The notes under the pieces were generated by a model. That model saw only the letters and a list, made by a program, of their open reading frames with translations, was not told where the DNA came from and searched no databases. Made by a program: the position numbers and the translations under genes. Positions 12,389-22,030 of a stretch of 64,000 bases of DNA are shown here, one piece after another; position 1 is the first letter of the stretch; each line of letters opens with the position of its first letter. Source of the stretch: Eonycteris spelaea (Eukaryota; Chordata; Mammalia; Chiroptera; Pteropodidae); the NCBI GenBank assembly GCA_003508835.1, contig PUFA01000209.1, positions 1,467,001 through 1,531,000 of the forward strand, written 5' to 3'.

Positions 12389-13810
12389 TCACAAAAGTTC
12401 TTCCTGAATTCTTTCACTTCGGAGTTGGTCAGAAGCCTCTGCACTTACCTGGAATGCATTAAGCAAGGAGAAGAGGATGTGGAAGACCAGAGATCTATCG
12501 TTGATGACCGTGGCTATTCCAAATCCCCAGGTCAGTCCCAGCAGTGGCGTGAGGATGGCGATATTCTTACTGATTCTCACAATGGCTCTCACCTCCTGGA
12601 ACATAGAACTGCCAATCGCAGCTCGCCGGGTTTTGATAATCACCACTGCGACTGTGATCAGGTTTACTACCACAATGGCCAGAGCTGGGACCACAAAGGC
12701 CAGGAGGGCCTTGGTCATGTCCCAGTTGAGCCAGCAGGCCTCTGGCCGTAGGTATCCTTTGCCAGGCTCAGTGGCAGCAACTGTGATAACTGCAATGATC
12801 AAAGGACACCCATAGCCCACTGAAAAGAGAGATGCCACCAGAACTGACTTGGGTAGTGTATGGAAAACAATCAGGATTCCATAGAGGATAAGGAGTGCCT
12901 TGGCAAGCATCCAGAAAAACACAGAAAGGTAAAAGAAATGAACAAAAAAAGTTGCTGCCACACATCCATTATGGTGTGTCACTGGACCACTAAGAAAGGA
13001 AGCCACGATGAACCACACATCGGCCATCAGCAAGGTGGCTGCAATGTTAGCAATGCACAAGTGGCGTAAATACGAGATCTCTGTCTTCGTCACTTGCCCC
13101 CAGACCAAGGCCTCGATGGACAAGCAAAGGATCAAGCTGCAAATAGAAATGCCCAGGCCTATGTACGTGATATAAATCAGAACAGGACTCTCCAAGATGT
13201 GAGGTGCCATAAGAATGGAGAACGAGGTAAACAACTTGCTTGGCCTACATTTGCAAACAGCTTGTTGGTAGTTTTCTTGAATCTTTTGACAGGCCTGTCG
13301 GTCCCATCTGCTCTCCAAGGAGTGCCAGCCAACACACTGTGTCCTCCTCTCCTCTGACTTGCTGATCTTTTCAAAAATCAGTGAGATTCTTTCCAGTTCT
13401 TTGGGCAAAATGACAGACAGGACAAGTCCATTCACACTGGCCTTTTCCAAAAGACTAGCATCTATGATGGCTCCAAGAGTTGGAAATGCAATGCTAATGA
13501 CCTGAGAATGGGAAGGCACATTCTCAAGTTCATCTCTACTGATTGACACTCTTCCAGTGACCTCATTATTGGTGTCATTAACTCTCATTGAAAAAATGAA
13601 ATTCTTTCCGTCGTTATCTCTGGATATGGTAGTGCCTAGCGTATGAATGAAGACATCTGATATGTCAATGGAACGTTTATTTATAAGTAGTTTTCTTGCA
13701 AAGGTATTGACTGAGTGTAGCAGGACACAGCTGCTGTTTCTTTCAGGGATGAAGGTCCAGTTTGGGATGCTTTCGCTGTTCAGAATGTGGTTGGCCATGA
13801 TGCTGTAACT
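12389..13810 (-). CDS. ADGRF2: ADGRF2 last coding exon: GAIN/GPS and 7TM
   Basis: Encodes 473 residues plus TGA. The exon starts after an acceptor ending TTGGCAG, in phase 0, at SYSIMANHIL. An in-frame ATG upstream of the acceptor (13870) is intronic and is not the start. Residues 1-158 are the C-terminal part of the GAIN region, with NWT, NSS and NDT glycosylation sequons. The GPS follows (C159, W162, W169, C174, C186, C188), but the cleavage position reads KLFT instead of the usual HL(T/S), so self-cleavage is unlikely. TM segments are at about 207-237, 246-273, 283-316, 322-346, 359-393, 412-436 and a short seventh at 439-454. C283 and C359 would form the usual TM3-ECL2 disulfide. After residue 454 the frame crosses a GTAAGT and adds 19 polar residues. 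The best match from memory is ADGRF2 rather than ADGRF4, for example in the stretches FFWMLAKALLILYGI and EPGKGYLRPEACW. Confidence 0.95.
   Translation of the reverse strand, partial: SYSIMANHILNSESIPNWTFIPERNSSCVLLHSVNTFARKLLINKRSIDISDVFIHTLGTTISRDNDGKNFIFSMRVNDTNNEVTGRVSISRDELENVPSHSQVISIAFPTLGAIIDASLLEKASVNGLVLSVILPKELERISLIFEKISKSEERRTQCVGWHSLESRWDRQACQKIQENYQQAVCKCRPSKLFTSFSILMAPHILESPVLIYITYIGLGISICSLILCLSIEALVWGQVTKTEISYLRHLCIANIAATLLMADVWFIVASFLSGPVTHHNGCVAATFFVHFFYLSVFFWMLAKALLILYGILIVFHTLPKSVLVASLFSVGYGCPLIIAVITVAATEPGKGYLRPEACWLNWDMTKALLAFVVPALAIVVVNLITVAVVIIKTRRAAIGSSMFQEVRAIVRISKNIAILTPLLGLTWGFGIATVINDRSLVFHILFSLLNAFQVSAEASDQLRSERIQEELL
12447..12452 (-). other. in-frame canonical splice donor inside TM7
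   Basis: The codons for F-Q-V-S read TTC CAG GTA AGT, a perfect CAG|GTAAGT donor at the position where related adhesion GPCR genes splice to the exon beginning GFFI. The coding frame runs through it to TGA at 12389-12391. Confidence 0.7.
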
Positions 13811-13879
13811 CTGCCAATGAAGAACTGGCGTTAGTACTGAGCCCCTCTCTGAACCTGTCAGGACACTCAAGCTTCAGTT

Positions 13880-14015
13880 TTATAAAGTGTGGTCCTCCGA
13901 CCAATAACATAGGCATCCCCTGGGAACCTCTTAAAGATACAGAATCTCAGGCCCCACCCTAGACCTAATGAATCACAATCAGTAGCTTAATGAGATCCCC
14001 AGGTGACTCACATGA
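13880..14015 (+). mobile_element. hAT-type MER fragment in ADGRF2 intron
   Basis: AAAGTGTGGTCCTCCGACCA, CATCCCCTGGGAACCTC, CAGGCCCCACCCTAGACC and CCCCAGGTGACTCACATGA follow the consensus order of a common small mammalian hAT-Charlie repeat. It starts 70 bp upstream of the 7TM exon. Confidence 0.65.
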
Positions 14016-14736
14016 CTCACATTCCGCTCAAGTATGAGTTGGAAGATAGCGCTACAAGGGAGCTGCCCTCCTCCCGTTTATGCAATGACTTCCTGGAGGC
14101 AGGCAAGCAGGTGGCCTTCACCGTGCTCACGTCCATCATTGGCTCTACTTTACACCTGGGCCAAACTAGCAATTTGCTTACCTGGTCAGAGTACCCACTG
14201 GATAATTAGCATCTATTAAATCCAAACTGTGTGCAGGAACCTTGTATGGGAACATGCCAAACTGGAAATTGACCCCAGAAACTGAACCTCCTTTTTACTA
14301 TCCTCTACTTCAAAGATCAAAAACAAAAGAAATGAGTCCAGTTCCATTTCACATTTCTGAAGCAGACAGGCATAGCTGTTTTCTTTGCATTCAGTTATTT
14401 TCCATGTTAGCAACCTATTCTAACTCACAAAGAGGAGTCTTCCTCTTTTGGTTTTTAGAGGTTTTCAGGAGCCAAAATAAACATTGGAAAAGCATACTCC
14501 AGTGTCTAATCTATCATCCAGCAAGTGCTCTCGCTAAATGTTTGTTGATTGAATGTGTTCACGTTTTCCATTTGTTCATTCTTTCTTCAATGAAGATTTA
14601 TTGAATGCTTACCATGCTAGGTGTTGAAGCTACTGAGGTGAAAGACACCTCAGACCCCCAAAAGCTCACAGAATACTCCAACTGGCCTGCATTCCTCCCC
14701 CCAAAATTGCTCTCCCAGACACTCAAGGGTACTCAC
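14016..14736. other. ADGRF2 intron
   Basis: Intron between the GAIN exon and the 7TM exon. There are no other exons, and open frames here lack splice context. An L2/MIR-like TGAATGCTTACCATGCTAGG word occurs at about 14603. Confidence 0.6.
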
Positions 14737-14960
14737 CTGCATCTTTGCCTCATCGACATTTGTCAACGGCCTGTCGATATGTTGTGTAGGAGCTGCACAA
14801 TGACAGCGATGTTCCCCGGTATCCGGGGAGAGTGCCGAATGTTCGTAAGGACACAGGACAAGTCCTGAGGACACTTTTGCATCAGCTTATCTGCAATGGT
14901 CTCAGACTTTATAGTATAGTCACTTGTTTCTTTAACCATTGTAACTGAATTTAAACGCTC
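14737..14960 (-). CDS. ADGRF2: ADGRF2 GAIN-region exon with apparent 1-bp deletion
   Basis: Acceptor ATCTCTTAG before 14960 and donor GTGAGT at 14736-14731. It is read in phase 0 from E-R-L-N. The first 63 codons carry ADGRF2 hallmarks (KSETIADKLMQKCPQDLSC, GNIAVIVQLLHNIST). Right after N-I-S-T the frame gives G-R-stop, with TGA at 14763-14765. The expected end T-N-V-D-E-A-K-M-Q lies in the next frame and ends exactly at the donor, in phase with the next exon. The exon is 224 bp, one short of 75 codons. This points to loss of one base between about 14757 and 14771. The rest looks well preserved, so the lesion is young or an assembly error. Confidence 0.85.
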
Positions 14961-15460
14961 CTAAGAGATAGAAAAAAAGATGTTTTTGTCATGTTACTTT
15001 TGTTTTAAATGTAAAAGTACCTTTACTAAAATGCGGGACAGCCTTATTACACAACTGTATATTTCATAATGTTCTTCTATTTTACATTTTCAAAATCACA
15101 GCTGCTGTGGAATAATTTGCCCAATACCAAGGTGTATGAGCAGAGAATGGAAGTCCCAGCTTGCTAGCTGCCTATGCTTGAACCTCCTACCCCAAATAGC
15201 AACTGTTATCTTTGGCTATCACTTTAGACCGCTATTGTGGATATACATTGTGGATACAACCTGTGCATACAGGTAAATTCCTAGTGCCATTTAAGCTTAT
15301 GTTTTACTCTTAGCAAGGGGCAAGGCATGAGACACGGCATGTTTTTAAAACAGAAATTCTGAACTAGTTTGGGTGAGTCAGCTGGAACACCAAGATAGAA
15401 GAATGACTAAAAATAGTGATAGACAGTATCTCCCACAGATTCAGGCTCAGGGTCCCACAC
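14961..15460. other. ADGRF2 intron
   Basis: Intron sequence. A MIR-like or L2-like segment may lie near 15060-15190 (AATTTGCCCAATACCAAGG). No exon is seen. Confidence 0.45.
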
Positions 15461-15464
15461 TTTA

Positions 15465-15695
15465 AAACAGTGGCAGACTATGGCCCCAGGCCGGCTGCCT
15501 GCTTTTTGTGAATAAAGCCTTATAGGAACTCAGCATGTTAATTCATTATAAGTATTATCTGTGGTTGCTATCCTGCTACAATGGCAGAGTTGAGTCGTTG
15601 CAATAGAGACCACATGACTCATATGCCTAAATTATTTACTATCTAGCCCTTTACAAAAAAAAAAAAATTATCAAACTGTGCTTTAGAGGACCCCT
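15465..15695 (+). mobile_element. hAT-type DNA transposon remnant
   Basis: CAGACTATGGCCCCAGGCC near the left, and ATTATTTACTATCTAGCCC, CTTTACAAAAA and TCAAACTGTGC at the right, match a widespread mammalian hAT-Charlie repeat that ends in a terminal repeat around CTGACCCCTG. The right end is decayed. Confidence 0.55.
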
Positions 15696-16414
15696 TTCTA
15701 GTGCTTCTCTAACCTGCCCCTTCACAAGGGACAAGAAATCCATGGTCTAGAGGATGTGCTTACTCAGAACCTATGTCCTTGCATTTAGACACCCACATTT
15801 TCTTCTTGACAACTGCAAGCCCATTTCTAGGGCCTTCCTTAAGTCTGTGCTGCCAGGATGGGCCGTGACACCAGTGCGCTCACCCATAGCCCTGAGAGGT
15901 GTCAGAGAGACACCCATATTTCAGGGTTACGGATGTGTGTGGCCTTAGCTTTCCATCACCCTTGAGATGCAGGAAGGAATCTGAGACGGGAGGCTAACAG
16001 AACATATTTATTTAGCAGTTCATAAGCTTGATTTAAAGCATTTAAATATTAAGACATCTGGTGTATGATTCTCCCTATGTATCTTTTCCCAGATCCCTCA
16101 CATTAGGGGTGGACAGCATTTTGATGTCTGGTCAGAAAAATTCAGGTATAGCATCCCCTGCTTTCCCTTGTCCACGCCCAAAACAGGGGATGGGAATGTT
16201 GCTAGGACACAAGAAATACTGAAGTATTAACTCTTCTGAAGGAATCAGGATCAGAACTTCGAAAAGGTAAAACCCTTACTAGAGAGAAGAAAATGAAACA
16301 AAAGGAGAAGAAATAACATTGGACCTGATTTTATGTCTTAGAACTTGGTTTTTAAAAATGTGGAATTACTTAAGTGTATGTGGAAATACGTTTGTTTGTT
16401 TGTTTGACAATGTA
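15696..16414. other. ADGRF2 intron, unassigned
   Basis: No exon or clear repeat, apart from a (GTTT) run at 16390-16406. Confidence 0.45.
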
Positions 16415-16560
16415 GTTCTTCCCTTCAGGTCATCGGCCTTCTTCTGCTTTACTGAGCACAGAAGTCACCAGGGGACCTTAATAAAATTCAGAGTTGAATT
16501 CAGCAGGTCAGGGTGGGCCTGAATTCCTCATGTCTAAAAGTTCAGTGATGCCCCAGGCTA
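16415..16560 (+). mobile_element. hAT-Charlie MER-type fragment
   Basis: GTCACCAGGGGACCTTAATA, AATTCAGCAGGTCAGGG, TGGGCCTGAATTCCTCATG and AGTGATGCCCC occur in the order of the same small hAT family seen at 13880-14015. Confidence 0.55.
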
Positions 16561-16869
16561 CTGGTCTGGAGGCTCTGTGGTGTGAAAGAGCTAAGGGTAC
16601 AGATGAAGAAATAGGCTGTGACGATTCTAGACAGACTGTCTAGCTCTGACTTAAATGATCAGATTTCCTTGTCATGAAAACATGTTGGAGACTGGAGCAC
16701 AAACTTTTATAAGCCCAAAGTTAAGAACGACATCCTTGTGTGGAGAGACAGGTAAGTATTTACGTATTTGTCTTCAAACCACCTACCTACCATCCTGCCT
16801 GGAACTCTCTCTCTACTGAGTGCAATATGCATTGCTAATCTGGGGCTTCACTTTGCATGTGAATATTAC

Positions 16870-17021
16870 CTCAAAGATGTTGAAGGCGTCAAGCGTCCGA
16901 CAGGTATCAGTGATCTTGTGCCATTTCTTTTGCCTACATAAAAACCCCATATTTCCCTGAGTGTCTGGAGGGCAACGCTGAGTGCAGTGGGAATTGTGCA
17001 CACAGACACCATCGCATACAC
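16870..17021 (-). CDS. ADGRF2: ADGRF2 cysteine-rich N-terminal exon
   Basis: Encodes about 50 residues beginning (G)VCDGVCVHNSHCTQ and ending D-A-F-N-I-F-E. It carries six cysteines and the MGFLCRQKKWHKITDTC motif that ADGRF2 and ADGRF4 share before the GAIN region. The acceptor is CTTCTCAG and the donor GTAATAT at 16869-16863. The exon is 152 bp: it enters in phase 1 (two bases complete a codon) and leaves in phase 0, matching the signal exon upstream and the GAIN exon downstream. No lesions are seen. Confidence 0.9.
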
Positions 17022-18985
17022 CTGAGAAGATAAAGGTATCAGCATCAGATGGAGAGGTCTGGACTCTGTGCTGCACAGGCCAATCACGAAGGTGCCAAAA
17101 CATGAAGATGCATAAATCCTTTGGGATCGGGTGGCTTTTCTTTGTAAAGTAGAGGAAGAGTAAAATAGATCACTTATGGTCACATATTTTGGCAACAAAC
17201 TACTATTCTTTCAAACAAAATCTTATCCTGAACTCAACTGTATCAAATAGATAAAAGCAGAACAAGCCCAGCTAAAGTGAGAGGGACAGGGCCACGGTTC
17301 AATCCACTAGGTCACTCTCACACCCCATGGGAACCCCCTAAGCACCTCCTCAGGCTCAAGAGCTCCCCAGAATACAGTTTAGAGCCATGTACATGATGTT
17401 CTCTAAGAAACCTTCCAGCTCTGGGACTTTATTATGAGTCGTGTCATCAATGCGTTCTTGCAGACCTGTTTCTAGCTACTGCCCCAGTTGGAGTTGGCTC
17501 AATTTAAAGGATTTATAGCAAAGAAATCCCAGACCAAGACAGAGCAGAGGATGCAGGGAGGAGAGGGAAGCAGGGTCAAAGATACAATTTAATATGAGAA
17601 AAAATAAAAAGGAAGTCTAAATGCAAGCCGTGCAGGAGCCCTGTCTGCCATGCCATAAGACAGGGCCGAGAATGGCCTCTATTACAACAGGTGAATGGTG
17701 AAACTTCCATTTGATTAGTCACCACTGCCAACATACCGTGTGGCCTGGCAGACACCTTCTCCTTGCTTTTGCTGGCAGCCTAGAAAGGGAAAATCAAAAT
17801 CCACATCAAAATCAATTGTTGATACGCCAGTCCATGATTCACTTTAGTCACAGACTAACAATCACATTTGAATCAGCTGTGATTCCAGGATGCCACCAAA
17901 AGCTAAAACCATGAAGTATGGCCCATGCCCCTTTTTCTTCTTCAGCCTGGACACCTATTTCTCCTGCTGCTATTCAGCAGAAGCTCTCTTCCCCCTCCAA
18001 TAAGGATGGGCTACATCCTATCTAGGAAATACATCATGAGCAGAGGTGCATTTGCCAAGAATTAATGAAGGTTAAGCTTCAGAATCTCTTGCTTTTAGGG
18101 CCCCTTCAAAGCACTGAAGAGGATCTAGCAATGTATTCACATGATTGTACGTTTTATTAAATTTTCAAAAGCAATATAGTTGACCATCGTCTAGTCAAAC
18201 CTTTATTTTTCACCACTCCAATTCCTCCTCCTTCACACTCTCTCTCATTTTGGAAAGCACTAGAGGGGCTGCAGCTATTTATAAAATATGGAAAAGTAGA
18301 AGCTGAATCTGGAATACATTCAATTTGGATTTAATAGTACTTATATAGTTTGCAGTCATTCCCACATTACAATGAGGACATCAGCTTGCAAGTGGCATTA
18401 ATTCTAGCAGTACTTACAACTAGTCACAGAACAAGGAAGTTTAAGTGCCCTGATAGCTTGTAGGTCACATATGAAAGAAACTTGCTAGAGGTTTTCTTAA
18501 ATTCTACAATAGTCCTATATATTTACATTGCATTTCTAACAATGACTTGAGAAGCTAAAGGATATTTTTCTAAACTAGGACAATAAAAAATGTCAATCAG
18601 CAACGCTAAAGAAAAGACCAAATAATTTTTCTACACTCTCCGTAGAAAAAAATTACAAAATTGACATGCAATTATGCAGCCAAAAGTGTAGGAATAAAAT
18701 GTATATAGATCATTAATAAAAATAGTTATATTACTGAATTTACTACTGAATAATGTTGAGTAATTATTGAATGTAACACTCTTCAGCACTTCTAAATTTG
18801 AAATTTGTTGTGATTTTTTTCTCATTCTAAGGAGATATTCACTCTTCTCTGAATTTTTTATTTATAATTTTGAATTCTTTTTCTTTAAGAGGGGTTTCCC
18901 CAAAAACCTGCCTCCCCCCTATCATGAGTATTCCCACCTCTCCTGTTTAGAAGCCCCTCTCTTTCTTACCCTTCCCTGAGAAGCA
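17022..18985. other. ADGRF2 intron, unassigned part
   Basis: No exon found, although another small in-phase exon may exist between here and 21.9 kb. AT-rich from 18100. Confidence 0.4.
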
Positions 18986-18989
18986 GTGT

Positions 18990-19240
18990 CACCTCATAGT
19001 CAAGGGGTATGCTCTGGGAACAGACTGCCTAGGTTCAAATCCCAACAACACCACTTGAGACCCTGGGAAAGTTCAGCTGTCTGAGCCTCAGTTTCCTCAT
19101 CTATAAAACAGGGTAGGAACTACGGTACTACTATTGTATGATACTTGTCTTAGATCAATTTTACGAGGAATAAATGAGATCATTCATAGAAACACCTAGA
19201 ATATTGTGAGTGGTATTTAAATTTTAGCTATTATTATTAT
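18990..19240 (+). mobile_element. MIR SINE
   Basis: A well preserved forward MIR: GACTGCCTAGGTTCAAATCC, GAGCCTCAGTTTCCTCATCT, GAATAAATGAGATCATTC and ATTTTAGCTATTATTATTA, nearly full length. Confidence 0.85.
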
Positions 19241-19264
19241 TCTCTGAAAATGGAGTTACTGAAT

Positions 19265-19493
19265 ATCTATTACATACAAAGCTCAAATTTGCCTCCTCCA
19301 AGAAGTCTTTCCTGATCCAATTGTAGCTGATAAATCTTTTCTTCTCTGGCTCCCATAAGATTTATTACCCATATCACTATACTACTCATTCAATGCATGG
19401 CATATACTCACCTGACCTGCTATCTTGCTATCTAATCTTCTTATATATGCATATTATCTTCTCAATTAAATTGTAAGTTCCTTAAGAACACGG
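19265..19493 (+). mobile_element. L2-type LINE 3' fragment
   Basis: CTCCTCCAAGAAGTCTTTCC followed by CTCCCATAAGATTTATTACC and TTGTAAGTTCCTTAAGAACA matches the L2 3' end order. The expected terminal GCCTGGCACAT-type words are missing or replaced by the microsatellite that follows. Confidence 0.65.
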
Positions 19494-19608
19494 ATTGTGT
19501 ATTGTGTATTGTGTATTGTGTTTGTTTATATCCCCTAAGTATATTAGTATGTATGTACTGGCGTGTGTGTGTGTGTGTGTGGTGTGTGTGTGTGTGTGTG
19601 TGTGTGTA
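19494..19608 (+). repeat. (ATTGTGT)4 and (GT)n microsatellites
   Basis: Four copies of ATTGTGT at 19494-19521, then a unique 40 bp, then a GT dinucleotide run at 19563-19607 broken by one GG. It lies in an ADGRF2 intron. Confidence 0.95.
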
Positions 19609-20054
19609 AAGTGAGATTGAGTCCGAATACTCCTGTTTGTACACTCAGAAGTTTGTCCTCTAGTGGCTGGAAGAAGCCTGGTATAATTACTCCAACTTAC
19701 ATTCCAAGATCTCAGCCTTTGGAAAAGGAAATGGAAATTCAGTGACTCTACTGTGTGACTAACACTTGAAGTTTATTTTTCTTTATTCTTCACAATATTG
19801 TTTTTTTCTATATGTTCTCAAGAAACAAAGCTGAGTACTCCATTTAGTCCACCAAATGAGAATTTACAGAGAATCTGAATTGAGCATTTGGGGTCTGCCC
19901 AAGGTGAAGAAAGTATCACTGAGAATTCAAGAAATACAACAGCCTTCAAAGCACTGATATAAGATGACTTCTCCTTCACAATCAAGAGAATCAAGCCTTA
20001 TTATATACATAGAAGAGTTAAAGGCCTTCCACTAAACAAGAACACTAAAATAAT

Positions 20055-20230
20055 ATTTTTAGAGTTCTGAAAGACGTTATAGATCAACCAGTCCAACACC
20101 CTCACTTTACAGATAAGGAAAATGAGCCTTTGATAGATGAGGTGAATTGCACAAGGCCATGCAGGGAGTTCCTCTTAGAGCTGGCACTAAAACTCAGCTC
20201 TCTTAACTCCTACAGCATTGCTCTTTTCAC
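20055..20230 (-). mobile_element. MIR SINE fragment
   Basis: CTCACTTTACAGATAAGGAA, GATGAGGTGAATTGCACAAG and AAAACTCAGCTCTCTTAACT are the reversed MIR blocks. Confidence 0.65.
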
Positions 20231-21050
20231 AAGCCAAGTGGAGAAGACAGAGGAGGTTTATAGAAGTACAAGCATCTCAGCCTAACTTGAGAGGGCCATC
20301 GTCTCCTATACACCATGATAAAGCACATAAAAGTGAATAAGACTTGGCTCATTAAACAGAATCCAGTGAAGTTGCATTATATTAATCAGCAATGTGGGCA
20401 GAAGGCCATGGTATGCTGTTTACAAAGATTTCTGGAAACTTCCTTCATAGTGAAGGACTTGATTTACTTCTTTCCAGTTAATTTGTCAAGACACATCTAT
20501 ACAACTCCCAATTGTTTCGTTTCTAGGGTGGCATCCAATATGGTCCACTTTAGCTTCAGATATCAACAATCCCTAACCTAATACTGTAAAAAAAACACAA
20601 ACAAACAAACAAAAACAATACTTAAAATCTTGCCACCTGCTAAACCTGAAATGCTGCCTGAATGAGTAGGCAAGTCAGGAAGGGGTAGCACCCAGAAGCT
20701 CAGCATCCAGCAACTCGATTAATAAGAAGAAAAAGATAGAAAGTTCCTGGTAAAGTGATCCCCAACTTTCAAGAAAACAAAGCTAATCTTCAATGCTCTG
20801 CCTACTCTCTAAATCTTGTCTTATGGGAAAAGTGGATAAGAAAATGAAGGGCAGAAATAGGGGTTGGGATGACTCCTGGAAAAGGTCTTTCTGAGGGGGT
20901 CTCTAAACTCTCCCAGAAACTAGGCACCAGCTTAATATTGGAGAGAGTCATGGAGAAAATTCCCACCCAAAGGCAAACTACTCAGATAGCAAATTAAATA
21001 CTATTTGGAAACTCCTAGAATGAATTTCCAAAGCCATTCTTTTTCTAAGG
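20231..21050. other. ADGRF2 intron, unassigned
   Basis: No exon seen. An (AAAC) run sits at 20590-20616. Confidence 0.4.
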
Positions 21051-21054
21051 AGGC

Positions 21055-21215
21055 TCATATTAAAATGGAAAGAAGAAACTGAGAACCTGAAGACAGAGGC
21101 CCTTTAGCTAAGTAGGTATGTGACCTCAGGCAGGTCATGCCATGGACCTGTTTCCCAAATAACACAGTGAAGCTTTACCAGTTGACCTCAAAGCTTCCTT
21201 CCAGATTTTGTGGTT
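21055..21215 (+). mobile_element. MIR SINE fragment
   Basis: GTATGTGACCTCAGGCAGGT, GACCTGTTTCCCAAATAACA and CAAAGCTTCCTTCCAG follow forward MIR order. Confidence 0.5.
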
Positions 21216-21494
21216 GAATAATAATATTATTTTTTCAAGAAACTCAAAATATTTTTATGTACGCTCTCCCTCAGTGGCTCTCCATACCTTATTTTAAATA
21301 AGTGACCAATTAGAAATTAAAATGACTTATTGTATGAGGAAAAATATTCCAGAGACAGCCATAGGGCTCACTGCCCTGCAAAATTTACAAACAATGCCTG
21401 CTACAAACCCATCCCAGTTAGTCCTTGATTAACTATCTAACTTGCACATTACTCCTTCCAACCCATCCACAGTGTTTACTGTCAGATTATTCAA

Positions 21495-21660
21495 AAAAGA
21501 TGCCATTTTGGGTGGGACAATGCTTCACTGTGCCAGACCATTCCTAGGTCCTGCCCACTAGATGCCATTAAATATCTCCCAGTCTTTGTGACACCCTCAC
21601 CGCCCCCACATTTTCAAGTGCCCCTGAGGAAGTGGCACTGGTTACAAGCAACTGAAAGCT
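21495..21660 (+). mobile_element. hAT-type remnant
   Basis: CCTGCCCACTAGATGCCATT, TCTCCCAGTCTTTGTGACA and AAGTGCCCCTGAGGAAG are blocks of a common hAT-Charlie repeat (the one with ACTAGATGCCAGTAGCA). Ends are not preserved. Confidence 0.5.
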
Positions 21661-21931
21661 TCAAGCATATGAAAAGAATTTATCACCCTTAAATCATTTG
21701 AGCCTCATTGCATCATAGGAACTTACAGAAAAAGTTGAGGGGAAAATAACTGGCAGCTATAAGCTAAAATGGGTTTTGGTTAACTGTAGTTGCAATTTCT
21801 TCTGGCTAAACCATTCTACCACCATCTTTCCCCTACACTTCAGCTAAGATAACTGAGATCCGGCTAACTGATGGTTTTTATTTTCTGTTTGTTCTCCCCA
21901 CCATTTCGTTCTCCCACCTCCTTTCTCTTAC

Positions 21932-22030
21932 CTGATAATGTCCTGCAGGATTCTGCGAGCAAAAGAAACACTAAACAGTACAGCAAAAGTGTATGAGTCA
22001 TTGTCTTCCACACAGCGGCCTTTCTTGCTT
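21932..22030 (-). CDS. ADGRF2: ADGRF2 signal-peptide exon (start codon 21999-22001)
   Basis: Acceptor TTTTTATAG before 22030 and donor GTAAGAG at 21931-21925. After 29 bases of 5' UTR an ATG opens MTHTLLLYCLVFLLLAESC, a classic signal peptide with a Leu/Val core and a small-residue C-region, and the exon ends on the first base of a codon. That phase 1 end fits the phase 1 entry of the 16870-17021 exon, either directly or through further exons of length 3n. Because an acceptor precedes it, at least one non-coding exon must lie upstream. Assignment to ADGRF2 rests on strand, order, phase and the presence of a signal peptide, not on recalled sequence. Confidence 0.75.

Larger units (their letters stand above)
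12389..22030 (-). pseudogene. ADGRF2: ADGRF2 (GPR111) locus, apparently disrupted
   Basis: Adhesion G-protein-coupled receptor of subfamily VI (F), an orphan plasma-membrane receptor clustered with ADGRF4 and lying next to CD2AP in other mammals. Four exons are visible in the right order and phase: 21932-22030, 16870-17021, 14737-14960 and 12389-13810. All have AG acceptors and GT donors where needed. Joined, they give about 620 codons, while the human protein is about 700 residues from memory, so one or more exons between 17.0 and 21.9 kb (or upstream) may be missing from this model. The 14737-14960 exon seems to lack one base and runs into TGA at 14763-14765 before its donor. That would remove the GPS and 7TM regions. 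Human ADGRF2 has also been reclassified as a pseudogene by the nomenclature committee, as I recall. The large 7TM exon remains open, so the loss would be recent, a sequencing error, or bypassed by splicing. Locus identity is near certain; pseudogene status is not. Confidence 0.6.

Noticed and set aside
12425..13357. Plus-strand open frames of 69-112 codons
   Set aside because: They are antisense shadows of the ADGRF2 7TM exon.
13811..13870. Upstream in-frame ATG at 13870 extending the 7TM exon by 20 residues
   Set aside because: It lies before a good acceptor (TTGGCAG) whose position matches the family splice site, so it is intronic.
19462..19745. Frames rich in Thr-His or Cys-Val
   Set aside because: Translation of the GT microsatellite.
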